In this document: positions 12,426 through 20,009 of the stretch, piece by piece
Layout of the letters: every line of letters starts with the position of its first letter
Numbering within the stretch: the first letter of the stretch is position 1
Virus record (IMG/VR): IMGVR_UViG_3300025093_000073
Span: 1 to 31,645 of that record
Direction: 5' to 3' (one strand)
Length of the DNA stretch: 31,645 nucleotides
Origin: a virus
The notes under the pieces: generated by a model
Databases searched by the model: none
What the model was told of the DNA's origin: nothing
Seen by the model: the letters and a program-made list of their open reading frames with translations, nothing else
Program-made: the position numbers and the translations under genes

Positions 12426-12434
12426 TGTTGGTTA

Positions 12435-12644
12435 TTATTCGTACTCTGTTATTCCTTTTGGCAATTCGCCTTCTACTTCCCAAGTAGTTCTAACAATCAT
12501 ATCTTCGCCCTCGTACCAAGACTCCTCATCGTAACATTCAGAAAAGATTGAATCTTTATTTAACAGGTTAAAGAGCTTTTTATATAAACCTTTGTAACCT
12601 TTACTTTTTTGGTTTTTTAATCTGTATGTTGGAAATTCTTTCAT
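12435..12644 (-). CDS. Hypothetical 69-aa protein, first gene of an early transcript
   Basis: A basic N-terminal half (YRLKNQKSKGYKGLYKKLFN) and an acidic C-terminal half (CYDEESWYEGEDMIVRTTWE) form a charge-segregated small protein. The leader is an A/C-rich AAACAAAACAAAAC run without a Shine-Dalgarno, typical of Bacteroidetes. A TATATTTG element lies 21 bases upstream, and a strong terminator follows at 12404-12425. It may therefore form a one-gene unit. Early host-takeover proteins often look like this, but there is no direct evidence. Confidence 0.65.
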   Translation of the reverse strand: MKEFPTYRLKNQKSKGYKGLYKKLFNLLNKDSIFSECYDEESWYEGEDMIVRTTWEVEGELPKGITEYE

Positions 12645-12664
12645 TTTGTTTTGTTTTGTTTCCT

Positions 12665-12672
12665 CAAATATA
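12665..12672 (-). promoter_or_regulatory. Early-type -7 element TATATTTG
   Basis: Minus strand TATATTTG within TTAATTTTATATATTTGAG, closely matching the site at 10614-10621. RNA would start near 12658, upstream of the ATG at 12644. The 105-base divergent gap (12645-12749) also must hold the promoter of the plus-strand nuclease gene, for which I see only a loose TTG...TATTTTT match at about 12720-12745. Confidence 0.5.
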
Positions 12673-12749
12673 TAAAATTAACAATACAATGTACGGATGT
12701 TAAATAAAAAAGTTATGAACTTGCAATTGTTATTTCGTATTTTTAAGCA

Positions 12750-13040
12750 ATGGGCAGACGAGCAGCAAGGATAGATTCAAACCAAAATGAAATAGTTACA
12801 ATGCTCCGCAAGATGGGCTATTCTGTTGCCATCACTTCTGATTGTGGAAAGGGATTCCCGGATATTGTTGTAGGTAGGTCGGGCAGAAACTATCTATTTG
12901 AAATCAAAGATGGAAACAAACCTAAATCAGCGCAGAAACTAACAGAGGCAGAGCAGCAATTTGCCGATACTTGGAAAGGGCAATACAACGTAATTACCTG
13001 CCTTGACGATGCAATTAAGATACTGAGGAGATCAGATTAA
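12750..13040 (+). CDS. VRR-NUC domain nuclease (only plus-strand gene)
   Basis: 96 residues with the PD-(D/E)XK resolvase-like core: Glu14 on the first helix (NQNEIVTMLRKMGY), GKGFPDIVVG with Asp38, and LFEIKDG with Glu51 and Lys53, followed by LTEAEQQFADTW. Stand-alone VRR-NUC proteins of this size cut branched DNA such as Holliday junctions. It runs against the rest of the genome, and its last 26 bases overlap the end of the convergent gene at 13015. Opposite orientation and its own promoter suggest independent control or later acquisition. Confidence 0.85.
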   Translation: MGRRAARIDSNQNEIVTMLRKMGYSVAITSDCGKGFPDIVVGRSGRNYLFEIKDGNKPKSAQKLTEAEQQFADTWKGQYNVITCLDDAIKILRRSD

Positions 13041-13257
13041 TTTCATCCCAAAACTCCGCATCTATTTCCTTAATCTCTCCATTCAACCTGTCCATCTCTT
13101 TTTGAAAACCTTTAAGCTCCGCAACTGTTACATCGGTTGCATCCATCAAAGGAGTTAACCTGTGCATCTTCTTTAGTCTCATGTCAATCCTCCTGCGGAT
13201 TGCTTCATTCGTGTAATACCTTGCTCTGTAATTGTTCTCCTTATTTCTCATCTTCAT
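13015..13257 (-). CDS. Hypothetical 80-aa basic/coiled-coil protein
   Basis: A basic N-terminus (NNYRARYYTNEAIRRRIDMR) is followed by helical segments ending in KEMDRLNGEIKEIDAEFWDE. The ATG overlaps the TGA of the exonuclease gene (ATGA). Possibly nucleic-acid binding by composition. It is the last gene of the lysis/exonuclease transcript, converging with the VRR-NUC gene. Confidence 0.65.
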   Translation of the reverse strand: MKMRNKENNYRARYYTNEAIRRRIDMRLKKMHRLTPLMDATDVTVAELKGFQKEMDRLNGEIKEIDAEFWDEINLISSVS

Positions 13258-14027
13258 TTGATTCCGTTTAGCATTTTGTAATTTAGCAATTCTTGGTATT
13301 GTTTCCCCGAAAGGGTGTAGGTAGTTTCACACATTTTGCAGCGCATATTGAAACGCATCACTCCTGTTGTGGTTGTATATCTCTTGCGCATTCTTACATG
13401 GGCAGTACCACACTCCGGGCAAGTAAACTTGTTGCCATCCCACAATGCGCCATAATGTGTCTTGGCTTTCGTAATCTTTCGCAGCTTGTTAAATACCCCC
13501 TCCAATATCATTACATCGTTTTCGCAATACTCAACCATTTTCTTTAGAGCAGATTGGTCGTTGTCAAGGCAAACAGATTTCCACAAATCGAATCCTCCTG
13601 TATCTGTTTTCTTGCCGATGTCAAAGTATCCTGCCAAGTAATCTAATTTGTTACTGTTCATATACAGGGTAGACCTTGCCATTTTCAACGTGTCAATGGT
13701 TCGGTAGTTTACATCCGTTTCAATGCCATGATATAAGCACCGGGATGCAATCCACTTGATGTCGAACCTATCGCCATTGTGGGCAACTAATTCATCTGCC
13801 TCTGCCATTACTTTTACAAACTTCTTGAGGAGAGCTTTATCACATTGCCGTTTACCCCAATCAAGAGAATGCACCTCATACTCATCCTCCCACTTGTAGG
13901 AGATACATATAATCTGCCTCTCTTTGATTATCTGATTAGGTCGGATTATCTTATTGTAACCGCAGGAGAAATCAGCAATGATGTTAAACGATGTCTCGAT
14001 GTCATAGAATAAACGTTTGCGCCTCAT
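13254..14027 (-). CDS. 3'-5' exonuclease, DEDD RNase H-like, with C-terminal zinc ribbon
   Basis: 257 residues. The exonuclease motifs are in order: FYDIETS (Asp9, Glu11), ELVAHNGDRFDIKWI (Asp in ExoII), and MVEYCENDVMILEGVF (ExoIII with DEDDy-like Tyr/Asp). A ribbon follows, FTCPECGTAHVRMRKRY and NMRCKMCETTY, two CxxC pairs for one zinc. It resembles the proofreading domain of family B polymerases and YprB-like nucleases, yet there is no polymerase domain. It may trim DNA ends in replication or recombination. Its position after the lysis genes is odd. The ATG overlaps the holin stop as TAATG. Confidence 0.85.
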   Translation of the reverse strand: MRRKRLFYDIETSFNIIADFSCGYNKIIRPNQIIKERQIICISYKWEDEYEVHSLDWGKRQCDKALLKKFVKVMAEADELVAHNGDRFDIKWIASRCLYHGIETDVNYRTIDTLKMARSTLYMNSNKLDYLAGYFDIGKKTDTGGFDLWKSVCLDNDQSALKKMVEYCENDVMILEGVFNKLRKITKAKTHYGALWDGNKFTCPECGTAHVRMRKRYTTTTGVMRFNMRCKMCETTYTLSGKQYQELLNYKMLNGIK

Positions 14028-14521
14028 TAGTATTTACGCTTGTGATACTTCTCTATTGTCCTTGCGCCAAAGTAAGCAGAGTTTACTGCCAATGCAAGTA
14101 TCTCAAATACTCGAATGTAAACCGAATCGATAACAATACCACAAGCATCTAAAATTACCAACACCGTTAACAGTACCCAAGTATATGCAAGGATGGATGG
14201 TCGAATAAGTTTAGGCAATTGTAACTCCTGCTCATTGTCGCTCTGCCATCTCTTGGTTAATTCCTTTTGCTCATCTATCTCCAATTGCAACAACCTCTGC
14301 GCCTCCTCTTTGTCTTCCGGAGAAAGGTCATTACTCCCTGCAATTGCTTCGCCAATCTTATTCAATCCTCCGATATTAAACACATCGCCAACAGTTGATA
14401 CCGCTCCCCCTAAAATATCGGGAGCTTTCTCCTTTAGGAATACCCCTACCGCAGTATCCTTAAATGGCTTTCGATTTGCTTTGCGCTCTGCCCTCTTTGC
14501 TTGTCTTTCCTCTTTGCTCAT
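14027..14521 (-). CDS. Holin (3-TM type)
   Basis: The start at 14521 is set by the ATGA overlap with the M15 gene; the frame is open to 14578 but that start would run into the endolysin coding region. The N-terminus is basic and Lys/Arg-rich (SKEERQAKRAERKANRKPFK). The middle has a helix with SPEDKEEAQRLLQLE. Hydrophobic segments at about residues 110-155 (LAYTWVLLTVLVILDACGIV and RVFEILALAVNSAYFGART) match the 3TM holin family also used by gene-transfer agents. It would open the inner membrane for the M15 endolysin encoded just upstream. Confidence 0.75.
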   Translation of the reverse strand: MSKEERQAKRAERKANRKPFKDTAVGVFLKEKAPDILGGAVSTVGDVFNIGGLNKIGEAIAGSNDLSPEDKEEAQRLLQLEIDEQKELTKRWQSDNEQELQLPKLIRPSILAYTWVLLTVLVILDACGIVIDSVYIRVFEILALAVNSAYFGARTIEKYHKRKY

Positions 14522-14952
14522 GGATTTACAATTTTGTACTGCGTCAACCCGGTCAACCTGCAATCTAAATGCAACCAAGTAGGAGTATGCTCAATGTTCT
14601 CAATGGTTGTTAATCCGATGTTAAAGTATTTATCTTGGTTGTGGAGGAGGAAGTCGTATGCCTCCCGAATCTCCAACCCGATAAACTTACAATCGATTGC
14701 TCTGCCGTATTTATGTTGGCTATACTTTGCGCCAACCTTACTGCCCAATGTTCTTAATCCGGAGGATTTATACCCTCCTCCTGTCTCGTAGTTATTGATT
14801 ATAATAGGGACATTTAAGTCATTTCTTAATTCTTGGGCAATTGTGACAATTCTGTGGTCAATGAACCACAAAGCATTCTGTCCGAATTTCCTCATATAAT
14901 CCGGGTGAATGAATTCATCCAAGTAAAAGTTGTCAGTTATCTTGTACCTCAT
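14518..14952 (-). CDS. Endolysin, M15A-type zinc peptidase
   Basis: 144 residues. The zinc site is clear: SQHKYGRAIDCKF supplies the first His and Asp, and TWLHLDCR the last His. The N-terminus, NFYLDEFIHPDYMRKFG, is the usual substrate-cleft start. This fold cleaves peptide cross-links in peptidoglycan. There is no signal peptide, so release depends on the holin encoded next. Linked by TAATG to the XhlA-like gene and ATGA to the holin. Confidence 0.88.
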   Translation of the reverse strand: MRYKITDNFYLDEFIHPDYMRKFGQNALWFIDHRIVTIAQELRNDLNVPIIINNYETGGGYKSSGLRTLGSKVGAKYSQHKYGRAIDCKFIGLEIREAYDFLLHNQDKYFNIGLTTIENIEHTPTWLHLDCRLTGLTQYKIVNP

Positions 14953-15155
14953 TATCCGAACATTGATTTAATGAATGTGGAGATACTAACGGCAGCAGTA
15001 CCTATCACTCCCCACTTAAATTTATTCAGCTCCTTTACATCCTTTTCAACGTCAGTCAATCGCTTGTCCTTAGATTTTAAACGCTCCTCAATTACTGCAA
15101 GAGATGTGTTCATGCTGCTCTGATTCTCAAGTATTTTATCAATCTTATCCTCCAT
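14952..15155 (-). CDS. XhlA-like lysis accessory membrane protein
   Basis: 67 residues from the ATG at 15155 (a GTG one codon earlier is possible). An N-terminal coiled coil, KIDKILENQSSMNTSLAVIE through LKSKDKRLTDVEKDVKELN, is followed by one C-terminal membrane span (WGVIGTAAVSISTFIKSMFG). This layout is that of XhlA-type proteins beside holin/endolysin pairs. TGATG overlap with the upstream gene. Confidence 0.75.
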   Translation of the reverse strand: MEDKIDKILENQSSMNTSLAVIEERLKSKDKRLTDVEKDVKELNKFKWGVIGTAAVSISTFIKSMFG

Positions 15156-15649
15156 CACGCCTTTGGTATTTCGCAGATATTTAAGTTTATCGGTTGTCTT
15201 ATTGTAATGTCAAACACCCACCCTACTAAGTTATCAGAGAATCTCTCTGTAAAGGATAACCCGGTTGATGTACCACTATCAAAAATACGGACAGAATTGC
15301 CCTTGAATTGAGGATTGATTGTAAGGTATGCCAATAAATCTTGATAGATGAGGAGCATATTGCTTTTTATTTGATTCTCATACAATGCCTCGCCATCCTT
15401 ATCAAACTGTATATCACAAACAATAACTTGAAAGGAGTAATCCAACTCGCCATCTGTAAACGTTGCTCCTGCGTCTGCAATCCAAAGGATAGGATAATTC
15501 TTGTAATCGAATTCGTTGAGCTTTGTTGTCTCAACTACCTCCCAAAAGTCTCCATTGCCAAAGTGATTAATCTCATAATGGTCAGTTGCAAACTGCTCAA
15601 AGATGTCCATCATTTGGAGATACGTGATATGATTAGTCTTTATCGCCAT
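15155..15649 (-). CDS. Head-tail joining / tail completion protein (putative)
   Basis: 164 residues with mixed alpha/beta layout: a helix at ITYLQMMDIFEQFATDHYEI, then strands NYPILWIADAGATF and YSFQVIVCDIQF, a helix around NQIKSNMLLIYQDLLAYLTI, and final strands VGWVFDITIRQPINLNICEI. The pattern resembles tail-terminator or neck proteins that cap the tail under the connector, and it follows the connector gene. I infer the role from fold pattern and position; there is no diagnostic motif. Confidence 0.6.
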   Translation of the reverse strand: MAIKTNHITYLQMMDIFEQFATDHYEINHFGNGDFWEVVETTKLNEFDYKNYPILWIADAGATFTDGELDYSFQVIVCDIQFDKDGEALYENQIKSNMLLIYQDLLAYLTINPQFKGNSVRIFDSGTSTGLSFTERFSDNLVGWVFDITIRQPINLNICEIPKA

Positions 15650-15749
15650 ACTTTTGTTTAAAGTATTTAATCAATTCTTTCTCTGCCTTTCCCCATTTCC
15701 ACTTATTCGGCTTGGGCTTATCTTCTTTTGTTTTCCCAATATTCCGCAT
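15633..15749 (-). CDS. 38-aa Lys/Trp-rich small protein in the connector-neck gap
   Basis: ATG at 15747-15749, TAA at 15633-15635. It overlaps the connector gene by 32 bases and the next gene by 17, filling an otherwise empty 68-base gap. The peptide runs MRNIGKTKEDKPKPNKWKWG and ends AEKELIKYFKQKYGDKD: a basic Pro/Trp start and an amphipathic helix. Coding-like content supports it, but overlaps with real genes could create such a frame by chance. Function unknown. Confidence 0.5.
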   Translation of the reverse strand: MRNIGKTKEDKPKPNKWKWGKAEKELIKYFKQKYGDKD

Positions 15750-16284
15750 CCTTCTTGGTATAATAGTTTCCTTTAGCATTTCCTAAATACATTCCTGTTT
15801 TAGCAGCAGACCTTACAGGAGCAATTTCCCCTCCCTCATCACTCTCGCAGTATTCCGGGAATAGGTTGGAATTGCATACGAGATAATCAACTAATTTAAT
15901 GCCGTAAAAATTTGCTTTGCGCTCTGCTTTCTCCATTAGGAAATTAAGCTCGTTAAATGATACGCTTGTTGCGTTCTCGCTATTCTTTGTGGATACTCCT
16001 TTGTTGCGATTCTTGTAATTGTTCATGTAGAACAAGTCATGTTCCACCCACTTCAACAAAGTGATAACCACGTAATCATTCATCAAGGTCAAGTAATCCC
16101 CTGTTAATGTTCCTCCAATTATCTTAGTCTTTAATGCCTCGTATAAACGTGTACCAAGTAATGGCTCAATGTACATCGCTTGGGCATCGGCAATAGTTGC
16201 TGCCAATACCTTGTCTCCTACTTGGTCGGATGTAACTGTATTGCTCTTGTAATAATCGGTTGTTATAAATAATACTTTCGCCAT
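15718..16284 (-). CDS. Head-tail connector protein (DUF6712-like)
   Basis: 188 residues. The N-terminus (ITTDYYKSNTVTSDQVGDKV) precedes ATIADAQAMYIEPLLGTRLY, the helix-rich core seen in gp6/DUF6712 adaptor proteins. KANFYGIKLVDYLVCNSNLF and a Cys/Glu-rich segment follow. Such proteins form the ring under the portal. The portal gene lies three bases upstream, as expected. Confidence 0.75.
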   Translation of the reverse strand: MAKVLFITTDYYKSNTVTSDQVGDKVLAATIADAQAMYIEPLLGTRLYEALKTKIIGGTLTGDYLTLMNDYVVITLLKWVEHDLFYMNNYKNRNKGVSTKNSENATSVSFNELNFLMEKAERKANFYGIKLVDYLVCNSNLFPEYCESDEGGEIAPVRSAAKTGMYLGNAKGNYYTKKDAEYWENKRR

Positions 16285-16287
16285 TCT

Positions 16288-18315
16288 CTATTGTTGTTTA
16301 CGTCTAACTATTGTCTGTTGCCAAATGTGTCTGCACCATTTTGTCTTTCTGCCTGTTCTCGGATTGTTATACCAACCTCCTCTGTAATTAAAGACTGATA
16401 ATCCCATACCATTGTCTAATGTGGTTATTTCATCCCTTGTGTATAACTTTCGTTGCAACATCATTTTAATACAAAAATCTCTTGACCTTGTTTTTAAAGG
16501 AGGAGCATCAGAGCGCAGGGCATACCGATAAACAACCATCAAGGTCGGCTCTATATCTTCCTCAACGATTGTATCTATCCCATCCCTTGTAACTTCTCTC
16601 CTTACTAATCCATCTCTTTCGCTGATTGCAATTGCTCCTGTTGTTTCCAATTTCGCCAAGCTCTGTGCAACTTCATCCTCTGTTATTTTCAATGCTCGTG
16701 CAATGTCTGTGGTTGAGGCATCGGGATTGTTTTGGAGTTGTTGCAATACTGCCAAATCAGTTGATGACAATCCGGGTATAGCTGCGAATTTATGCAACTC
16801 CGCTTTCGCCTTGTCATCCTCAATTAAAAACTCCTCAATGTTCGTACATTCCAATTCCTTAAATGATACAATCTCAAAGTCATCCTCATCGTATCCGCAA
16901 TTGCTAAAATGCTCTAAGATAGCTGCCTCAACATCTTTATCCTCATTGAAATCGGTTGTTGTTGTTGTGGTTGTTCTCGTAACCTCCGATACTTCGGGCA
17001 ATCCAACCAATGCTCTTATCTCCGCAATGGTCATGTTGTCAAGTACCTTAGTTGCAACCAATGGCGATATCATACCGATTGCATCAGCAACAGGATTCGT
17101 TGCTCCCTCAAGCTCATCCATTCCAATCATTTCCCTTATCTCCTCCTGCGTCAAGTTGGCAACCATTGTAGCATTATCTATCTGCGCTTTGACAGGTTCT
17201 AATGGCTTAATCTCAAGGATGCCGGGTACACCATTAACCAACAGAATGGAGTTAAATAAATCCTCCTTGCTCTCCTGCTTTGGAGTAACGTAACGATGTT
17301 GGAAACTACTGTGAGCAACTCGCATCTCATCGGCATTGTTGGAGAATCCTGTACCCTCCGATGCCCATCCAAAAAGAATAGGATTAATTACCCTGTGTCC
17401 AATGGTCAATGCTGAATCAATGCGCTCCTCTAATATCTGATATTGCTTGTCTAAATTGCTTGGAGTAATTGTCGTTATCTCTGCGCTCCTATCCTTGTTA
17501 TCCGAAAAGTTCAAAATGAATTTACCTGCGTTGTCAGTCCCTGCAAACTTTTCCGCAATCTGTCTCTCCAATAACTCTGCCTCCTCATCCGTCGGGATGC
17601 CGTTAGAAAAATTTATTAGAAAGCTCGGCACAAACTGATTCTTAATGTTGTTGAGGTCAAAGTTTGCCAATTCATAATCTGCCTCAATAAGTGGTACGGC
17701 AGGTAGGTAACTTGGCAATGGATAAACCTCCTTAGAATTGCTACAATCAACGGCAAGTATCTGCTTTCCTCCTCTGTTGTTTACATCGAATGCCGGGATT
17801 ACTTCCCAATCCTCATTGTTCTCCGGCTTTCTTTGTGTCCAATCCTGCGTATAGTAAAAGAATGTTTTATCCTCGTTTGTTCTAAGATAACGGAAATCCA
17901 TATAGTTTACCTCTGCAATACTCTCACGATCATTGCTCCAAATGATCTCTAAATAGTAACCGCCATACAGAACATCGTCAAAGTTTGTAAGGTAGTTTAA
18001 CCTGTTCAATGTTTCATCGGGATTCGGAGCAGCGATAAATGCTTTGGCTTGGGCAATGGCTTGATTAGTTACGTTGGCAGTCTTGTCAACCTTCCATCCT
18101 CGCCCTGTCAAAAATTCTACTTTGCCATCAACCAATGCTCGATGCTTGGAGCTACGATTATACAAGTCCAACAGATACTGTGGGTAATTATTCCTGTATT
18201 GTTTCTCTGTGCCGAAACAAACGTAATCTTTGTTTTTTTCCTCCTTAATTTCGGGTGGCTTAGACATTGAGAAATCTAATGCAATTACGTTGTATTTATT
18301 CTTTAAGTTATCCAT
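16288..18315 (-). CDS. Portal protein with C-terminal winged-helix and CRHIW domains
   Basis: The portal ring anchors packaging and the neck. In the 675 residues, the first 430 or so carry portal-like features (HRALVDGKVEFLTGRGW, FDDVLYGGYYLEIIW, SALTIGHRVINPILFG). A Thr-rich linker near 445-455 is followed by an acidic region. A winged-helix-like segment lies at about 513-579 (SSTDLAVLQQLQNNPDASTT, DIARALKITEDEVAQSLAKL, ETTGAIAISERDGLVRRE). The last 90 residues contain SRDFCIKMM, YRGGWYNNPRTG and WCRHIW, a domain usually found on minor head proteins. So this looks like a portal fused with extra modules. Length is larger than typical portals of 450-550. Confidence 0.82.
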   Translation of the reverse strand: MDNLKNKYNVIALDFSMSKPPEIKEEKNKDYVCFGTEKQYRNNYPQYLLDLYNRSSKHRALVDGKVEFLTGRGWKVDKTANVTNQAIAQAKAFIAAPNPDETLNRLNYLTNFDDVLYGGYYLEIIWSNDRESIAEVNYMDFRYLRTNEDKTFFYYTQDWTQRKPENNEDWEVIPAFDVNNRGGKQILAVDCSNSKEVYPLPSYLPAVPLIEADYELANFDLNNIKNQFVPSFLINFSNGIPTDEEAELLERQIAEKFAGTDNAGKFILNFSDNKDRSAEITTITPSNLDKQYQILEERIDSALTIGHRVINPILFGWASEGTGFSNNADEMRVAHSSFQHRYVTPKQESKEDLFNSILLVNGVPGILEIKPLEPVKAQIDNATMVANLTQEEIREMIGMDELEGATNPVADAIGMISPLVATKVLDNMTIAEIRALVGLPEVSEVTRTTTTTTTDFNEDKDVEAAILEHFSNCGYDEDDFEIVSFKELECTNIEEFLIEDDKAKAELHKFAAIPGLSSTDLAVLQQLQNNPDASTTDIARALKITEDEVAQSLAKLETTGAIAISERDGLVRREVTRDGIDTIVEEDIEPTLMVVYRYALRSDAPPLKTRSRDFCIKMMLQRKLYTRDEITTLDNGMGLSVFNYRGGWYNNPRTGRKTKWCRHIWQQTIVRRKQQ

Positions 18316-18613
18316 TTTGTGGAGTTGGATTATTTAGTGTTATTGTTTCCCCTGCCGTTGTGCTTACCTCTGCCAATGCAAAAAGTTCTACCCTCATTTG
18401 GCTCGTTGAATCGCTATCCGGATTCCATTCGCATACCCTTGCAGCAGGAGGTGTTTTGTCTTGCTGCGCATCTTCAAGAAATTCATAAAATATCACTTCA
18501 GCATTAGTCTTGTCTGTTTCAAAGTTGCTCCCTATCAAAGTGATTTTGAAATAGTCCAAGTTTCTATCTTGCGGATTTTTTATTCCTGTATTTTCCTTGT
18601 AGTAAATTTCCAT
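18308..18613 (-). CDS. Hypothetical 101-aa virion-region protein
   Basis: Strand-rich: DYFKITLIGSNFETDKTNAE, VIFYEFLEDA and MRVELFALAEVSTTAGETIT, ending in NNPTPQNG. It resembles a small beta-sandwich decoration or adaptor protein. It lies between the lectin-like gene and the portal and overlaps the portal by 8 bases. No family is recognised. Confidence 0.65.
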   Translation of the reverse strand: MEIYYKENTGIKNPQDRNLDYFKITLIGSNFETDKTNAEVIFYEFLEDAQQDKTPPAARVCEWNPDSDSTSQMRVELFALAEVSTTAGETITLNNPTPQNG

Positions 18614-18614
18614 T

Positions 18615-19847
18615 TTACATTGTTCTAATGAATAAAGCAGTTCTTGTTGATAAGCTTGTTATTTGATTGTTTCCGCTGACTACTCCGTTTATATTACGAC
18701 TGAAATATCGTGTGGTTGTACGCATCGAACAAGAATCTAAAAGCGATGTGAATACTGCTTGTCTGAAATAGGCATTTTTAAAATAGGTGCTTGTTCCATT
18801 CCACGGAATAGAATTTATTTCGTGCATTGCTGCAATTCGCCAATCTGAATGACCGTATATATTCAAAGTAGCTGCAAGGTTCAAATTATTAATGTAATTT
18901 GAATTAATTATTGTACTCGCCGTTGCAATAGCTATATTTTCATAATGCCACATTAATCCTGTTAGATGGTCTTCTGTCAACCATCTTTTATCGGTCAAAT
19001 CTCCAACGACTGCATTTGCCCAATCTTGACCGCCTAAACCATCTGTGAACCGATTCTTGTTTCCCCACTTATTATCCAAAGTCAATGTTTCAGCGTTCAA
19101 ATCTGTCGCATCCAATGTTTGTATTATACCACCACTTTGAGCATATCCTGTAGTGTACGTTCCATTTTGGTATTGCCATCCATCGTCGTATGTCGCATAA
19201 CTTGTTACAAGTCCGAAACGTGGCGTTGGTCTTGCGTAGATAGTACCCGATGCTCCCGGCGTACAAACCACATCCGTATTCGCAGGAACATTTGAAACGC
19301 TGCCATCTGAATCAGTAAACGAAATATCGGGAGCAGTATAGGTAACTCCCGGAGCAATAACTTGCGTAAAACTTGAATCACTATTTTGGTAGGTTGCATC
19401 TGTTGGAGGAGGAGCAGGAGAAATTCCGGTACTTGCAAAGACATCCCAAGCATGGAAATCTTGCGTCGGATTTTGATAGTAACTAAATGCAGTACTTTGC
19501 CTATCTCCGTCAATCAATACTCTTGCCTTGCCTGTTTCAAGCAACACAGTACCGGGAGCATTGGGAGCAAGATTGGTTGCGCTTGTCTGCTCGTAGATAT
19601 TGTATGTAAAGAACCCAACAGGTTCAAGTAATATCTGCGCTAATAATCCATCGGGAGATGTTTGCTCTGTGATCGTAAATTCATTATACCTTGCAGGATA
19701 AGAGCTTGTATCGGGAGCAATGCAGGTCGTACTGATTAGAGATGTATCAGAGATAAACTCTATCAAGTAAACAGGATTAGACAAAGTTGATAACTCTGCC
19801 AATGATACCCGGATTGTATTACTACTATTCTTCGTCAGTACTAACAT
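18615..19847 (-). CDS. Virion surface protein with DUF1566/Lcl-type lectin-like C-terminus
   Basis: 410 residues. The N-terminal beta domain (about 1-115; NPVYLIEFISDTSL, GFFTYNIYEQTSATNLAP, VLLETGKARVLID) looks like a virion-attachment module. A Ser/Thr/Pro-rich linker spans about 130-230. The C-terminal 180 residues carry Lcl_C/DUF1566 marks: RWLTEDHLTGLMWHYENI, GHSDWRIAAMHEINSI and a final TRTALFIRTM strand, a C-type-lectin-like fold. It could bind host-surface or environmental glycans from the capsid or tail. There is no reverse transcriptase or template repeat, so it is not a diversity-generating target here. Confidence 0.7.
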   Translation of the reverse strand: MLVLTKNSSNTIRVSLAELSTLSNPVYLIEFISDTSLISTTCIAPDTSSYPARYNEFTITEQTSPDGLLAQILLEPVGFFTYNIYEQTSATNLAPNAPGTVLLETGKARVLIDGDRQSTAFSYYQNPTQDFHAWDVFASTGISPAPPPTDATYQNSDSSFTQVIAPGVTYTAPDISFTDSDGSVSNVPANTDVVCTPGASGTIYARPTPRFGLVTSYATYDDGWQYQNGTYTTGYAQSGGIIQTLDATDLNAETLTLDNKWGNKNRFTDGLGGQDWANAVVGDLTDKRWLTEDHLTGLMWHYENIAIATASTIINSNYINNLNLAATLNIYGHSDWRIAAMHEINSIPWNGTSTYFKNAYFRQAVFTSLLDSCSMRTTTRYFSRNINGVVSGNNQITSLSTRTALFIRTM

Positions 19848-20004
19848 CCTCTATCTTGTCAGCTTTTTTCTTTTTGGTTGCTTTCTCAAATACGTCGAAT
19901 CCGTATGCCTTTGCTATCTTCTTAAACTTGGCAGAGTCCTCAATTAAGAACCTCATTCCCTTGTGCTGAATGTAGCTGCCAATCAATTGCTTTTTAATCT
20001 TCAT
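19825..20004 (-). CDS. 59-aa basic/acidic small protein upstream of the lectin-like gene
   Basis: ATG at 20002-20004, TAG at 19825-19827, overlapping the next gene by 23 bases. It begins MKIKKQLIGSYIQHKGMRFL, continues IEDSAKFKKIAKAYGFDVFE, then a KKKKADK run and an acidic VSTDEE tail. The core resembles small head-module proteins carrying a GFDVFE-type motif in related phages, as far as I recall. The late-type promoter at 20010-20037 ends five bases before its ATG, which strongly supports the gene. Confidence 0.75.
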   Translation of the reverse strand: MKIKKQLIGSYIQHKGMRFLIEDSAKFKKIAKAYGFDVFEKATKKKKADKIEDVSTDEE

Positions 20005-20009
20005 ATCTT

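Noticed and set aside
15206-15216. TTGACA at about 15211 and others inside genes (13.6, 17.0, 18.1, 22.5, 23.7, 27.2 kb)
   Set aside because: No TATTAT-like -10 at 16 bases and no TTA before it; chance hexamers.
16703-17293. Long plus-strand open frame (196 aa) opposite the portal gene
   Set aside because: Low-complexity Ser/Val/Ala protein arising from the antisense of codon-biased coding sequence, no homologous pattern. The portal frame is far longer and recognisable.
18615-19847. Diversity-generating retroelement target
   Set aside because: The C-type-lectin-like fold suggested it, but there is no reverse transcriptase gene and no template repeat similar to the 3' end.
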